Positions 13,321 through 21,785 are shown, numbered from the stretch's first letter. The stretch is DNA of 34,237 bases from Bradyrhizobium genomosp. I (2014) (GCF_000261685.1 NZ_AJQE01000027.1:1-34237), one strand, 5' to 3'. The notes: a model not told the origin generated them from the sequence alone. Made by a program: numbers and translations.

Positions 13321-16300
13321 TTATTCAGCCGCCTCAGCAAGCGGAATTGCAGGATGTTCATCGCTGCCATGCTGCGGCGCGGCAGGTTGCTCGGGGTTGC
13401 CGGCCTCGTCCAGGCTCTTCCTGAACCAGAGCGCATAGAGGCCCGGCAGATACAGCAGCGTCAGGAAGGTCGCGACGAACAGACCGCCCATGATGGTGAT
13501 CGCCATCGGACCCCAGAAGGCCGAGCGCGACAGCGGGATCATGGCGAGGATGGCGGCGAGCGCCGTCAGCACCACCGGACGGGCGCGGCGGACGGTGGCT
13601 TCCACGATCGCCTCGCGCCGGGTCAGGCCGTGGGAGACGTCGGTCTCGATCTGGTCGACCAGGATGACCGTATTGCGCATGATCATGCCGGCGAGCGCGA
13701 TCAGGCCGAGCAGCGCCACGAAACCGAACGGGGCATTGGCGACGTTGAGGCCGAAGGAGGCGCCGACGATGCCGAGCGGCGCGGTCAGGAACACCAGGAT
13801 CAGGCGCGAGAAGCTCTGAAGCTGGATCATCAGCAGCGTCAGCATCACCATGACCATCACCGGGAAGAGGATGAAGATCGAGGCGTTGCCCTTGGCGGAT
13901 TCCTCGAAGGCGCCGCCCGGCTCGATCCGGTAGGCCGGATCGAGGTGATCCTTGATTGCCTTCAGCTTCGGCGTGATCTGATTGGTGACATCAGGGGCCT
14001 GCACGCCGTCGACGACGTCGGAGCGCACGGTGATCGCCATGTCGCGGTTGCGCCGCCACATGATCGGCTCCTCGTGGGCATATTCGATCTTGGCGATCTG
14101 CTGCAGCGGCACGGCCACCCCATTGCGCGAGGTGACGGTGAGATCGCCGACGCCGCCGAGGTCGAGGCGCTCGGATGGGATCGCGCGGGCGACCACGCCG
14201 ACCTTCTCGATGCCGTCGCGCACGGTCGTGACCTGCGAACCCGAGATCAGCATCGACAGCGCCTGCGAGACGTCCTGCGGGGTCAGGCCCATGGCACGGG
14301 CGCGATCCTGGTCGACGACGAGCTTGAGGTAAGGCGACTGCTCGTTCCAGTCGAGCTGGACGTCCTTGACGCTCTTGTTCTGCCGCATGACGTCGCGGAC
14401 CTGGTAGGCGATCTCGCGCACCTTGTTGGCGTCTGGGCCGATCACGCGGAACTGTACGGGGAATCCGACCGGCGGGCCGAAGTTGAAGCGGTCGACGCGC
14501 ACGCGCGCCTCGGTCAGGAAGCCTTCGGCGGCTGCGTTCTCGATCTTGGCCTTGATGCGCTCGCGCGCCTCGACACCCTTGGCGACGATGACGATCTCGG
14601 CGAAGGCCTCGTTCGGAAGCTGCGGATTGAGGCCGAGCCAGAAGCGCGGCGAGCCCTGGCCGACATAGGACGTATAGGTCTCGATGTCCTTGTCGTCCTT
14701 CAGCAGGGTTTCGGCCTTCTTCACCGCCTTCTCGGTGACGTTGAAGGCGGTGCCCTCGGGCAGGCGGAGCTGGAGGAACAGCTCGGGCCGCTCCGACAGC
14801 GGGAAGAACTGCTGCTGCACATGGCCGAAGCCCACGATCGAGGCGATGAAGACGCCGACGGTCGCAGCCACCACCGTGATCCGGTGGTTGACGCACCATT
14901 GCACGATGGCGCGGAGGCCGCGGTACATGCGGGTCTCGTAGACCGCATGCGGGTCGTGGTGATGGTGGGCCTTCATGTCGGGCAGCAGCTTGACGCCGAT
15001 ATAGGGCGTGAAGATCACCGCCACGAACCAGGACGCGACCAGCGCGATCGCCACGATCCAGAAGATGCTGCCGGCATATTCGCCGACCGCGGAATTGGCA
15101 AAGCCGATGGGGAGGAAGCCAGCGGCCGTGACCAGCGTTCCCGTGAGCATCGGAAACGCAGTAGATTCCCAGGCAAAAGACGCCGCGCGCATGCGGTCCC
15201 AGCCCTGCTCCATCTTCACCACCATCATCTCGACCGCGATGATGGCGTCGTCGACGAGCAGGCCGAGCGCGATGATCAGAGCGCCGAGCGTGATGCGGTG
15301 CAGGTCGAGCGACATCGTGTTCATGACGATGAAGACGATGCCGAGCACCAGGGGCACCGACAAAGCGACCACGATGCCGGTGCGCCAGCCCAGCGCCAGG
15401 AACGAGACGAACAGCACGATGACGAGCGCTTCCATGAAGGAATGCACGAACTCGCCGACGGCGTGCTCGACCACCTTGGGCTGGTCGGCGATCAGCTTGA
15501 CGTCGATGCCCTGTGGCACCGCCTTCATGAACTCGTTGGTCGCCTTCTCGACCTCCTTGCCGAGCTCGAGGATGTTGGCGCCCTTGGCGGTGACGACGCC
15601 GATGCCGATCGCGGGCTTGCCCTCCTGGCGCACGACGAAGCTCGGCGGATCGACATAGCCATGGGTGACGGTGGCGATGTCACCGAGACGGAAGACGCGG
15701 CCGTTGCTCTCGACCGGCGTTTCGGCGACGGCCTTGGCGCCGTCGAGCGCGCCGGTGACGCGCAGCGGCACCCGCTGCGAGGAGGTCTCGACCGTACCGG
15801 CCGGCGTCACGTTGTTCTGCTTGGCGAGCGAATCGAACAGTGCCTGCGGCGTGATGCCGAGCGTGGCGAGCTTGGCGTGGCTGAACTCGACAAAGATGCG
15901 CTCGTCCTGGTTGCCGTAAACGTCGACCTTGGTCACGCCCGGCACCTTCAGGAGGCGCTGGCGGAAGCCTTCCGAGACCTTCTTCAGCTGGGCATAGTCG
16001 GCGCCGTCGCCGGTCATCATGTAGAGGATGGAATCGACGTCGGAGAACTCGTCGTTGACGACGGGCCCGAGGATGCCGGATGGCAACTGGCCCTGCACGT
16101 CGACCAGCTTCTTGCGCAGGAGGTAGAAGAGATAGGGCACGTCTTTCGGCGGCGTCGAGTCGCGGAACGTGACCTGGAGCGCGGTGAAGGCGGGCTTGGA
16201 GTAGGTCTGCACCTTCTCGAAATAGGGCAGCTCCTGGATCTTCTTCTCGATGGGATCGGCGACCTGCGTCTGCATCTCCTGCGCGGTCGCGCCGGGCCAC

Positions 16301-16458
16301 ATCACGGAGACGTTGACCACCTTCACCGTGAAGAACGGATCCTCGGCGCGGCCGAGCTTCTCATAGGAGAAGAAGCCGGCGACGCCGAGCACGAGCATCA
16401 GGAAGAGAACCAGCGTCGGATGGCTGACGGCCCAGGCCGAAAGGTTGAAGCGCTTCAT
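13321..16458 (-). CDS. RND-family efflux pump, inner-membrane permease
   Basis: A 1045-aa RND transporter with the AcrB-type duplicated layout: one N-terminal membrane helix, a large periplasmic domain, six helices, then the repeat. Proton-relay residues are seen as the Asp pair in GLLVDDAIIAVE. The segment after the first helix block contains a His-rich loop (MKAHHHHDPHAVY) facing the cytoplasm. It should export small hydrophobic compounds using the proton gradient with the lipoprotein encoded upstream; no outer-membrane channel gene is in the window. The start at ATG 16458 is set by GGAG 6 nt upstream and by the typical MKRFNLSAWAV beginning. Most like the non-AcrB heavy drug efflux branch common in rhizobia. 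Confidence 0.95.
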   Translation of the reverse strand: MKRFNLSAWAVSHPTLVLFLMLVLGVAGFFSYEKLGRAEDPFFTVKVVNVSVMWPGATAQEMQTQVADPIEKKIQELPYFEKVQTYSKPAFTALQVTFRDSTPPKDVPYLFYLLRKKLVDVQGQLPSGILGPVVNDEFSDVDSILYMMTGDGADYAQLKKVSEGFRQRLLKVPGVTKVDVYGNQDERIFVEFSHAKLATLGITPQALFDSLAKQNNVTPAGTVETSSQRVPLRVTGALDGAKAVAETPVESNGRVFRLGDIATVTHGYVDPPSFVVRQEGKPAIGIGVVTAKGANILELGKEVEKATNEFMKAVPQGIDVKLIADQPKVVEHAVGEFVHSFMEALVIVLFVSFLALGWRTGIVVALSVPLVLGIVFIVMNTMSLDLHRITLGALIIALGLLVDDAIIAVEMMVVKMEQGWDRMRAASFAWESTAFPMLTGTLVTAAGFLPIGFANSAVGEYAGSIFWIVAIALVASWFVAVIFTPYIGVKLLPDMKAHHHHDPHAVYETRMYRGLRAIVQWCVNHRITVVAATVGVFIASIVGFGHVQQQFFPLSERPELFLQLRLPEGTAFNVTEKAVKKAETLLKDDKDIETYTSYVGQGSPRFWLGLNPQLPNEAFAEIVIVAKGVEARERIKAKIENAAAEGFLTEARVRVDRFNFGPPVGFPVQFRVIGPDANKVREIAYQVRDVMRQNKSVKDVQLDWNEQSPYLKLVVDQDRARAMGLTPQDVSQALSMLISGSQVTTVRDGIEKVGVVARAIPSERLDLGGVGDLTVTSRNGVAVPLQQIAKIEYAHEEPIMWRRNRDMAITVRSDVVDGVQAPDVTNQITPKLKAIKDHLDPAYRIEPGGAFEESAKGNASIFILFPVMVMVMLTLLMIQLQSFSRLILVFLTAPLGIVGASFGLNVANAPFGFVALLGLIALAGMIMRNTVILVDQIETDVSHGLTRREAIVEATVRRARPVVLTALAAILAMIPLSRSAFWGPMAITIMGGLFVATFLTLLYLPGLYALWFRKSLDEAGNPEQPAAPQHGSDEHPAIPLAEAAE

Positions 16459-16516
16459 CGCTCTCTCCGAAAGGACGATCCAATTGCCAAAAACACGACA
16501 GCCACTCAATTCAATC

Positions 16517-16590
16517 CGTCGTCGCGAGGCAGCGAAGCAACCCAGGGGGCTGGGCAGGTTCTGGATCGCTTCGCCGCTTCAGCCTTTGCT
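16517..16590. repeat. Degenerate GCGAGG-AGCGAAGCAA intergenic repeat
   Basis: The sequence CGTCGCGAGGCAGCGAAGCA followed by CCCAG and GGATCGCTTCGCCGCTTC resembles the common rhizobial repeat with GCGAGGAGCGAAGCGACGAAGCAATCC, here degraded. GCAGCGAAGC is partly mirrored by GCTTCGCCGC. Confidence 0.5.
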
Positions 16591-16640
16591 TAGGGACAAA
16601 GGCCGAAACTCACCTCACACGACGTAACTCGACTTCTCTT

Positions 16641-16740
16641 GTCATTCGGGGGCGCCCGCAGGGCGAACCCGGAATCTCGAGATTCCCCGGTGCGCAATTG
16701 CGCCCCTGTGGTCTGGTCCTTCGGACCATCCCGGAATGAC
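16641..16740. repeat. Intergenic palindromic repeat, GTCATTCCGGG family (copy 4)
   Basis: Outer arms GTCATTCGGGGG (16641 on) and CCCGGAATGAC (ending 16740) enclose GGAATCTCGAGATTCC, as in copy 3, and a GTGCGCAATTGCGC core, as in copy 2. A GGTCCTTCGGACC hairpin follows. It combines modules of copies 2 and 3. Confidence 0.85.
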
Positions 16741-16745
16741 AACAA

Positions 16746-17852
16746 CTAGAAACTCAGTGACGATACGATCCGCACCCGCTGGCCCGGATCGAGCTTCTGC
16801 ACACCGAGGGCGACGATCTTGGCTCCCTCTTCCACGCCGCCGGTGATGACGACGTCGTTGCTCTCGTAGGATTTCACCGCCACCGGCCTCAAGGTGAGCG
16901 CGCCGTTGTCGTCAACGACGTAGAAGGACGGCTTGCCGCCTTCGTTGAACAGCGCCGACAGCGGCAGCCGCGCGACGCGCTCGGTCGCGGCATCCGACAG
17001 CGTCAGCGTCGCGGTCATGCCGAGCGCGACCTTGTTGTCGGCCTCGGGCAGCGAGAACTTTGCCAGATAGGTGCGCGTGGCGGGATCGGCCGTCGGCGCG
17101 ATCTCGCGCAGCCTGGCCGCATACTTCTTGTCCGGCTCGGACCAAAGAGTGACGCTGGCGACGCCCGACTTGGCGCGTCCGACCAGCGTCTCAGGGATCG
17201 CGACGACCGCTTCCTTCTCGGCAAAGCGGGCGACGCGGATCGAGGCCTGGCCCGCGGCAACCACCTGGCCGGGCTCGATCAGCGTTGCGGTGACGACGCC
17301 GCGGGCGTCGGCAACGAGCGTCGCGTAGGAAAGGGAATTCCGGGTCAGTTCGACCGAGCGCTGAGCCCGATCCAGCCGGGCGCGTGCCTCGTCGGCGGCG
17401 GCGCGGCTCGAATCCATCTGCGCGTCGGTGGTCCAGCCTTTGGCCTTGAGGTCCTTGGCGCGCTGCTCGGCGGCGGCGGCCTGGGCCAGCACGCCGGTCG
17501 CCGCGGTCTGCTCGGCCTCCGCCTGTTCGGCCTGGAGCTTCAAATCGACCTCGTCAAGGGTGGCGAGCGGCTGGCCCGCCTCGACGGTCTGACCGACTTC
17601 GACGAGACGCTTGGCGACCTTGCCGGCGACGCGGAAGCCGAGGTCACTCTCGATCCGGGGCCGGATGGTGCCGACGAAGCTGCGCTCGGGGGTCTCGGCA
17701 TCATAGTGCGCGGTCGCCACCAGAACCGGCCGCGGCGGCTCGGCCTTTTCAGCGACGGTGTCATTGCACCCGGCCAGGGCGGCGGCCATCAGGGCCAGCG
17801 ACACACCCGCCAAGAGCCTGGAATAGCTGGACAAAACCGACCGGACGAACAT
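16746..17852 (-). CDS. RND efflux periplasmic adaptor (membrane-fusion) lipoprotein
   Basis: A 368-aa HlyD/AcrA-like adaptor. The N-terminal hydrophobic stretch ends in a lipobox, LAGC, at about residues 26-29, so it is anchored by a lipid in the inner membrane. The biotinyl-lipoyl half (VAGKVAKRLVEVGQTVEAGQPLATLDEVDL), an Ala/Gln/Glu-rich helical hairpin (about residues 100-160), the second lipoyl half (ARGVVTATLIEPGQVV) and the beta-barrel follow. It bridges the RND pump to an outer-membrane channel encoded elsewhere. ATG 17852 is preferred, with AGGAG 9 nt upstream; ATG 17870 would include that Shine-Dalgarno sequence in the coding region. It is first in the efflux operon, the expected target of the TetR regulator. 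Confidence 0.93.
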   Translation of the reverse strand: MFVRSVLSSYSRLLAGVSLALMAAALAGCNDTVAEKAEPPRPVLVATAHYDAETPERSFVGTIRPRIESDLGFRVAGKVAKRLVEVGQTVEAGQPLATLDEVDLKLQAEQAEAEQTAATGVLAQAAAAEQRAKDLKAKGWTTDAQMDSSRAAADEARARLDRAQRSVELTRNSLSYATLVADARGVVTATLIEPGQVVAAGQASIRVARFAEKEAVVAIPETLVGRAKSGVASVTLWSEPDKKYAARLREIAPTADPATRTYLAKFSLPEADNKVALGMTATLTLSDAATERVARLPLSALFNEGGKPSFYVVDDNGALTLRPVAVKSYESNDVVITGGVEEGAKIVALGVQKLDPGQRVRIVSSLSF

Positions 17853-17880
17853 CGAAGGACACTCCTGCATCTCGAATGAG

Positions 17881-17930
17881 AGGAATGTCGACTAATCACT
17901 GATAAAAGTCAATAATCGTCAGTCATCAGG
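17881..17930 (-). promoter_or_regulatory. Putative promoter and TetR operator of the efflux operon
   Basis: An AT-rich stretch unusual for this genome lies 30-80 nt upstream of the adaptor ATG. On the minus strand TTGACT (17912-17907) could be a -35, with GACATT 17 nt downstream as a poor -10. Overlapping it are GACT-N13-AGTC (17890-17910) and ACTGA facing TCAGT (17898-17922), inverted repeats of the size TetR dimers bind. Inference from position and symmetry. Confidence 0.4.
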
Positions 17931-17990
17931 AAAGCGTGATCGTTAAGGGGTGGTAAGGATTGGGAACCACCGCCGCGAAGGTGCCATCAA

Positions 17991-18077
17991 GGGTGAGCAA
18001 AGCGCAGCGTGCCCACCAGACCATTCTGTCGGGGGAGATGGTGGGCACGGCGCGAAGAGCGCCTTTGCCCAGCCTAC
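17991..18077. repeat. GGTGGGCAAAGCGC-type palindromic intergenic repeat (copy A)
   Basis: GGGTGAGCAAAGCGCAGCG and GTGCCCACCA face TGGTGGGCAC and GCGCCTTTGCCCAGCC. The same design is seen at 25878-25966. It sits between the MFS stop and the efflux promoter region. Confidence 0.7.
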
Positions 18078-18096
18078 GAGAGTAACGAAGCTGCGC

Positions 18097-19437
18097 CTAC
18101 CGCCCCTGTTCGGCGAACTCGTGCTTGCTCTCGTGGCCGCCGACGAACACCAGAATGCCGGCGATCAGGGGCAGCACGGCGAGCACGAGCAGGCCGGTCG
18201 AGGTCTGGCCGGTGGCTTCCTTGACCCAGCCGATCAGATAGGGCCCGCCGAAACCGGCGAGATTGCCGATCGAGTTGATCAGCGCGATCGCGCCGGCCGC
18301 CGCGGTGCCTGATAGCCACGAGGTCGGCAAGGTCCAGAACACGCCGAAGACGCAGAACACGCCGATCGCAGCGAAGGTCAGCGCCACCATGGTCATGGTG
18401 GGGTCGGTGAGATAGCTGGAGATCGCGAGCGCGACCGCGATCAGGATCATCGGTGCCCCGACATGGAACACCCGCTCGCGCGTCGCATCGGAGTGCCGCG
18501 CCCACAGGATCATGGCGATGGTGCCGAACAGATACGGGATCGCAGTGACGAAGCCGGTCTGGGCATTGGTGAGGCCGAACGCCTTGACGATCTGCGGCAA
18601 CCAGAACTGCATGCCATAGAGCGCACCCACGAAGCCGAAATAGACCAGGCTGAGCGCGATCACCTTGGGTGAAGAAAGCGCTTCGCCGAGCGACAGATGC
18701 TTCACCGCCTGCTTGGCCGCGATCTCCGAATCGAGCCTCGCCTTGAGCCATGCCTTCTGCTCGACCGAGAGCCAGTCAGCCTTCTCCGGCCTGTCGGCGA
18801 GATAGAACCAGGTGACGATGCCGAGCAGCACGGACGGGATGCCCTCGATGATGAACAGCCACTGCCAGCCCTTCAGCCCCATCATGCCGTCGAGGCCGAG
18901 CAAGAGGCCCGAGATCGGCGCGCCGATCACGGTCGAGACCGGCACCGCGATGGCGAAGGCCGCAAGAAAACGGGCGCGATATTCGGCCGGATACCAGTAG
19001 GTGAGATAGAGGATGATGCCGGGGAAGAAGCCGGCCTCGGCGACGCCGAGCAGGAAGCGCAGGACATAGAAGCTCGTCACGCCGCTGACCATTGCCATCA
19101 GCGCGGAAATGATGCCCCAGGTCACCATGATGCGCGCGATCCAGCGGCTGGCGCCGAACTTCTCCAGCGCAAGATTGCTCGGCACCTCGAAGATGAAATA
19201 ACCGATGAAGAAGATGCCGGCGCCCCAGGAGAAGATCAGCGGGGTGAACTTCAGCTCCGCATTCATGGTCAGCGCGGCGAAGCCGAGATTGACTCGGTCG
19301 AGATAGGAGAAGAAGTAGGCCAGCACCAGGAACGGAATCAGACGCCAGGAGATGGCGCGAATGGTCGACGTTTCGATGTCGCTCTTGCTGGTGCTCTTGG
19401 CACCGCCGGCGGGACCGGCATAGGTGGTCTGGCTCAT
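18097..19437 (-). CDS. MFS transporter, anion:cation symporter (ACS) family
   Basis: A 446-aa major facilitator protein with about twelve membrane helices. The first loop has FFSYLDRVNLGFAALTM, the ACS-family version of the MFS signature; GWQWLFIIEGIPSVLLG and TWFYLADRPEKADWL mark helix 6 and the central loop. Relatives import organic acids such as phthalate, tartrate, galactonate or 4-hydroxyphenylacetate with protons. The substrate cannot be told from sequence, and no catabolic gene lies beside it. ATG 19437 follows a GGGGGA at about 8 nt. Transcribed alone, since a repeat and a control region separate it from the efflux operon. Confidence 0.92.
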   Translation of the reverse strand: MSQTTYAGPAGGAKSTSKSDIETSTIRAISWRLIPFLVLAYFFSYLDRVNLGFAALTMNAELKFTPLIFSWGAGIFFIGYFIFEVPSNLALEKFGASRWIARIMVTWGIISALMAMVSGVTSFYVLRFLLGVAEAGFFPGIILYLTYWYPAEYRARFLAAFAIAVPVSTVIGAPISGLLLGLDGMMGLKGWQWLFIIEGIPSVLLGIVTWFYLADRPEKADWLSVEQKAWLKARLDSEIAAKQAVKHLSLGEALSSPKVIALSLVYFGFVGALYGMQFWLPQIVKAFGLTNAQTGFVTAIPYLFGTIAMILWARHSDATRERVFHVGAPMILIAVALAISSYLTDPTMTMVALTFAAIGVFCVFGVFWTLPTSWLSGTAAAGAIALINSIGNLAGFGGPYLIGWVKEATGQTSTGLLVLAVLPLIAGILVFVGGHESKHEFAEQGR

Positions 19438-19504
19438 GGCTTCCCCCGGGTTGTTGCTTTTCTAGGGCTGAGTGGCGGTTTTGAGCATCGCGGGCGAAGA
19501 GTCA

Positions 19505-19945
19505 ATGGAGCGAGCAATGCGTGGCGCGCAGCCGGATAGACCTGTTGCGCCGCTCAGGATATCGCTGATCCGCGCCGCCCTCGCCGCGATGGTGATCATC
19601 AGCGGTTTGTCGCTGCGCTGGTACGGCCTTCCGCTCGGGCTCTCGGCCTTCGTGGTGAAATATGGCGGCTCGCTCCTGTGGGCGACGATGGTGTTCTTGC
19701 TGGTCGGGGTTGCGCAGCCACGGCTGACGCGGACGCAGATTGCGGCCATCGCGGTGGTGATTGCGGGCGTCGTGGAATTCTCCCGGCTGGTGCACACGCC
19801 ATGGCTCGATGCGTTCCGGCTGACCGCGGCCGGCGCGCTGCTGCTCGGGAGAATCTTTTCGCTGTGGAATTTGGCCGCTTACGCGGTCGGGGTTGCCTTC
19901 GGCGCTTGGATCGATCGGCTCGTTCAACTGCGGAGGGTGGGGTAG
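19505..19945 (+). CDS. DUF2809-family small membrane protein
   Basis: A 146-aa integral membrane protein with about four hydrophobic helices (RAALAAMVIISGLSL, SLLWATMVFLLVGVA, IAAIAVVIAGVVEFSRL, LAAYAVGVAFGAWI). The pattern GLSLRWYGLPLG, KYGGSLLWATMVFLL, and EFSRLVHTPWLDAFRLTAAG matches the DUF2809 family as I know it; function unknown. Start ATG 19505 is chosen, with GTG 19472 or ATG 19517 as alternatives, none with a strong Shine-Dalgarno. The stop falls inside the first arm of an intergenic repeat. It diverges from the MFS gene. Confidence 0.78.
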   Translation: MERAMRGAQPDRPVAPLRISLIRAALAAMVIISGLSLRWYGLPLGLSAFVVKYGGSLLWATMVFLLVGVAQPRLTRTQIAAIAVVIAGVVEFSRLVHTPWLDAFRLTAAGALLLGRIFSLWNLAAYAVGVAFGAWIDRLVQLRRVG

Positions 19946-20046
19946 CGCGCGGCTGCGCAGAGCGCCGACCGCTCGGCGCAACCCACCCCTGTTTGTCTTC
20001 GCGATGCTGAAGCGGTGGATTGCGCTTCGCTGATCCACCCTGCGAA
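19935..20046. repeat. GGGTGGGTTGCGC-type intergenic repeat pair
   Basis: GGGTGGGGTAGCGC (from 19935) faces GCGCAACCCACCCC (to 19989). A second hairpin, GGTGGATTGCGCTTCGC with GATCCACC, spans 20014-20040. It lies between convergent genes and may act as a terminator for both. Confidence 0.65.
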
Positions 20047-20050
20047 GACT

Positions 20051-21217
20051 TCATTCCGCCAATTGAAACCGTTCGAAACGATCGAGTTCGTCCTCGATCT
20101 TCCGCTTGAGCTCCTTGCGTCCCGGCGTCTTCTTGCCTTGCCCGACCCAGGTCCATTTCTGCATCAACAGCGCCTTCGCTTGCCGGTCGGTCTTGAGGTC
20201 GAGCGCGGCGACGACCTCGTCGCCGACCAGCACGGGCAGCGCGAAGTAGCCGAGCTTGCGCTTGGCTTTCGGCACATAGGCTTCGAACAGGTGGTTGTAG
20301 CCGAAGATGAGACTGGTGCGCTTGCGCTGGATGATGAGGGGATCGAACGGCGAAAGAATGTGGACGAGATCGGGCGACGGCCCCTCGCCGCCTGCCTCCA
20401 GCGCTGCGGGCGAGACCCAATGCTCCTGCTTGCCGGCGCCCTCGATCGTAACAGGCACGAGCTCGCCGTGGCGGACGCGCGAGGCGATCAGGCGTGCGAC
20501 CGGCCTCTTGCTCGGCGCGTCGAGATGGCAGATCGAATCGAGACTGACCACGCCCTGCGAGCGCAGCGCGCGGTCGAGCAGATAGGCCGTGATCTCCTTT
20601 GCCGATGCCGGCTTCGGCAGCTTGTCCCAGCCGAAATGACGGTTCATCAGCTCATAGGTCTTGAGCATGCCCTGCCGCTCGCTGATGGTGACAGCGCCGG
20701 TATAGAAGGCGAGTTGCAGCGCTCGCTTCGACGGCTTGCGGCTCTGCCAGAGGTGCTCCTTCTCGACCAGCACGTCATCCTCGATGTCGCGGATCGTCAG
20801 CGGGCCGGCACGCAGCAGTCGCATCACCTTGCGCGTGTCGGCCGGCTTCACCGAAGCGAACCATTTGTGTCCCTCGCGCCGATGCTCTCGCATCGCCGGC
20901 AGGAAGAACCGGAAGTCGCGGCTCGGCACGTAGGACAGCGCATGGGTCCAGTATTCGAACACGCTCTTGTCGGCGCTCTGGGCCTGACGCAGATCGGCGC
21001 GGCGGTAGGACGGAATCCTGCTGAACAGGATATGGTGATGGCAGCGCTCGATCACATTGATCGTGTCGATCTGCACATAGCCGAGATGAGCAGTCGCGTC
21101 GGCGACGGCCTGCGCGCCCTCCCCGAACGGCGCCCGCACGTCGAGCCGCTGGGCATGCAGCCAGATCTGCCGGGCCTGTGTCGTCGAGAGCGGAAGGGGT
21201 TTCGGTGCGCGGGGCAT
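20051..21217 (-). CDS. ycaQ: Winged-helix DNA glycosylase of the YcaQ/AlkX family (HTH_42)
   Basis: A 388-aa protein of the HTH_42 superfamily, whose characterised members AlkZ and E. coli YcaQ (AlkX) unhook DNA interstrand crosslinks or bulky alkyl adducts. The catalytic segment is YVQIDTINVIERCHHHILFSR: the Q49-I50-D51 triplet is the Q-x-D form that marks the AlkX/YcaQ branch, whereas AlkZ has Q-x-Q. Tandem winged helices follow, then HILSPFDPLIIQRKRT and a beta-barrel-like end with LPVLVGDEVVAALDLKTDR, both typical. ATG 21217 (MPRAPKPLPLS) begins just before conserved sequence. It ends facing the DUF2809 gene. Confidence 0.88.
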   Translation of the reverse strand: MPRAPKPLPLSTTQARQIWLHAQRLDVRAPFGEGAQAVADATAHLGYVQIDTINVIERCHHHILFSRIPSYRRADLRQAQSADKSVFEYWTHALSYVPSRDFRFFLPAMREHRREGHKWFASVKPADTRKVMRLLRAGPLTIRDIEDDVLVEKEHLWQSRKPSKRALQLAFYTGAVTISERQGMLKTYELMNRHFGWDKLPKPASAKEITAYLLDRALRSQGVVSLDSICHLDAPSKRPVARLIASRVRHGELVPVTIEGAGKQEHWVSPAALEAGGEGPSPDLVHILSPFDPLIIQRKRTSLIFGYNHLFEAYVPKAKRKLGYFALPVLVGDEVVAALDLKTDRQAKALLMQKWTWVGQGKKTPGRKELKRKIEDELDRFERFQLAE

Positions 21218-21270
21218 TGCGGAATGCAATGTAGCCGGATTCGCGCCGGGAGAAAGAAGAGACCAGTCAT

Positions 21271-21305
21271 GAAAAAGCCGCGCTGCCATCTGCTGACAGC
21301 GCGGC
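21271..21305 (-). terminator. Rho-independent terminator of the Met-rich peptide gene
   Basis: GCCGCGCTG (21277-21285) and CAGCGCGGC (21297-21305) form a 9-bp GC stem. On the minus strand it is followed by TTTTTC (21276-21271). It lies 20 nt beyond the stop of the 84-aa gene. Confidence 0.85.
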
Positions 21306-21324
21306 CGGAGGATGCGACCGAATC

Positions 21325-21579
21325 CTACTTTGCCGTCATCGCCTTCTGCGACTTCATGTAGTGCATGCAGGCACTCTTCATCTTGCCATTGCTCATGTCG
21401 GTGTTGGCCATGGCCATTTCCTTGTTCGCCGCCATCTTGGCCGGGGTGTCGGGGGTGCCGCCCATCATGGCTGCGGTCTTCATCATGTTGTCCTTGGTGC
21501 ACGCCATCATCGCGGCGGATGCGGGGGACAGTGAAATCGTGAGCGCGACAAAGGCTGCGGCCGCGAGCAAGATCTTCAT
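21325..21579 (-). CDS. Secreted methionine-rich small protein (84 aa), function unknown
   Basis: An 84-aa protein with a clear Sec signal peptide (MKILLAAAAFVALTISLSPASA), cleaved around residue 22 or 23. The mature part of about 61 residues has 14 Met (about 23 percent), only two Cys (C27, C71), and repeats of the type KMAANKEMAMANTDM. It is helical-looking and positively charged. The two Cys could form a disulfide in the periplasm; Met clusters often bind Cu(I) or Ag(I), or scavenge oxidants, but that is speculation. GAGGAG about 9 nt before the ATG supports the start. It diverges from the OmpA-like gene and has its own terminator. Confidence 0.82.
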   Translation of the reverse strand: MKILLAAAAFVALTISLSPASAAMMACTKDNMMKTAAMMGGTPDTPAKMAANKEMAMANTDMSNGKMKSACMHYMKSQKAMTAK

Positions 21580-21769
21580 CGAAAAGTCTCCTCAAGCAAA
21601 AACGAAACCGGCGTCATGCCGGCCTCCGCAATCCCGCATTCTCTCGCGCAGACGTTTCGCGGAGAAGACAATTTTCTTGCTGCACCGCGATGACAGGGAG
21701 ATCAACGACCGTCTTTCGGCGCCTTCGACCCGAACCAGACCAGAGTGACCTCGGCTCCGCGGTCTCGAA

Positions 21770-21785
21770 TGTGACGAAGATCACA
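21770..21785 (+). promoter_or_regulatory. CRP/FNR-type binding site, TGTGA-N6-TCACA
   Basis: TGTGA (21770-21774), CGAAGA, TCACA (21781-21785) is a perfect match to the E. coli CRP core palindrome. It lies 72 nt before the OmpA-like ATG, and 10 nt before TTGAAC (21795-21800), which can serve as a -35. It could serve either divergent gene; placement favours the OmpA-like gene. Confidence 0.6.

Larger units (their letters stand above)
16459..16745. other. Repeat-filled gap between membrane-fusion gene and RND pump (287 bp)
   Basis: No gene is seen. Two repeat elements fill most of it: a GTCGCGAGGCAGCGAAGCAA-type element near 16517-16590, and a GTCATTC palindrome at 16641-16740. The two efflux genes would otherwise be expected to be almost contiguous. 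Confidence 0.65.

Noticed and set aside
13147..16593. A continuous open frame of over 1100 codons on the plus strand opposite the RND pump gene
   Set aside because: High GC keeps the opposite strand open. The predicted protein is Asp/His/Arg-rich low-complexity sequence with no domain, while the minus strand encodes a complete RND transporter.
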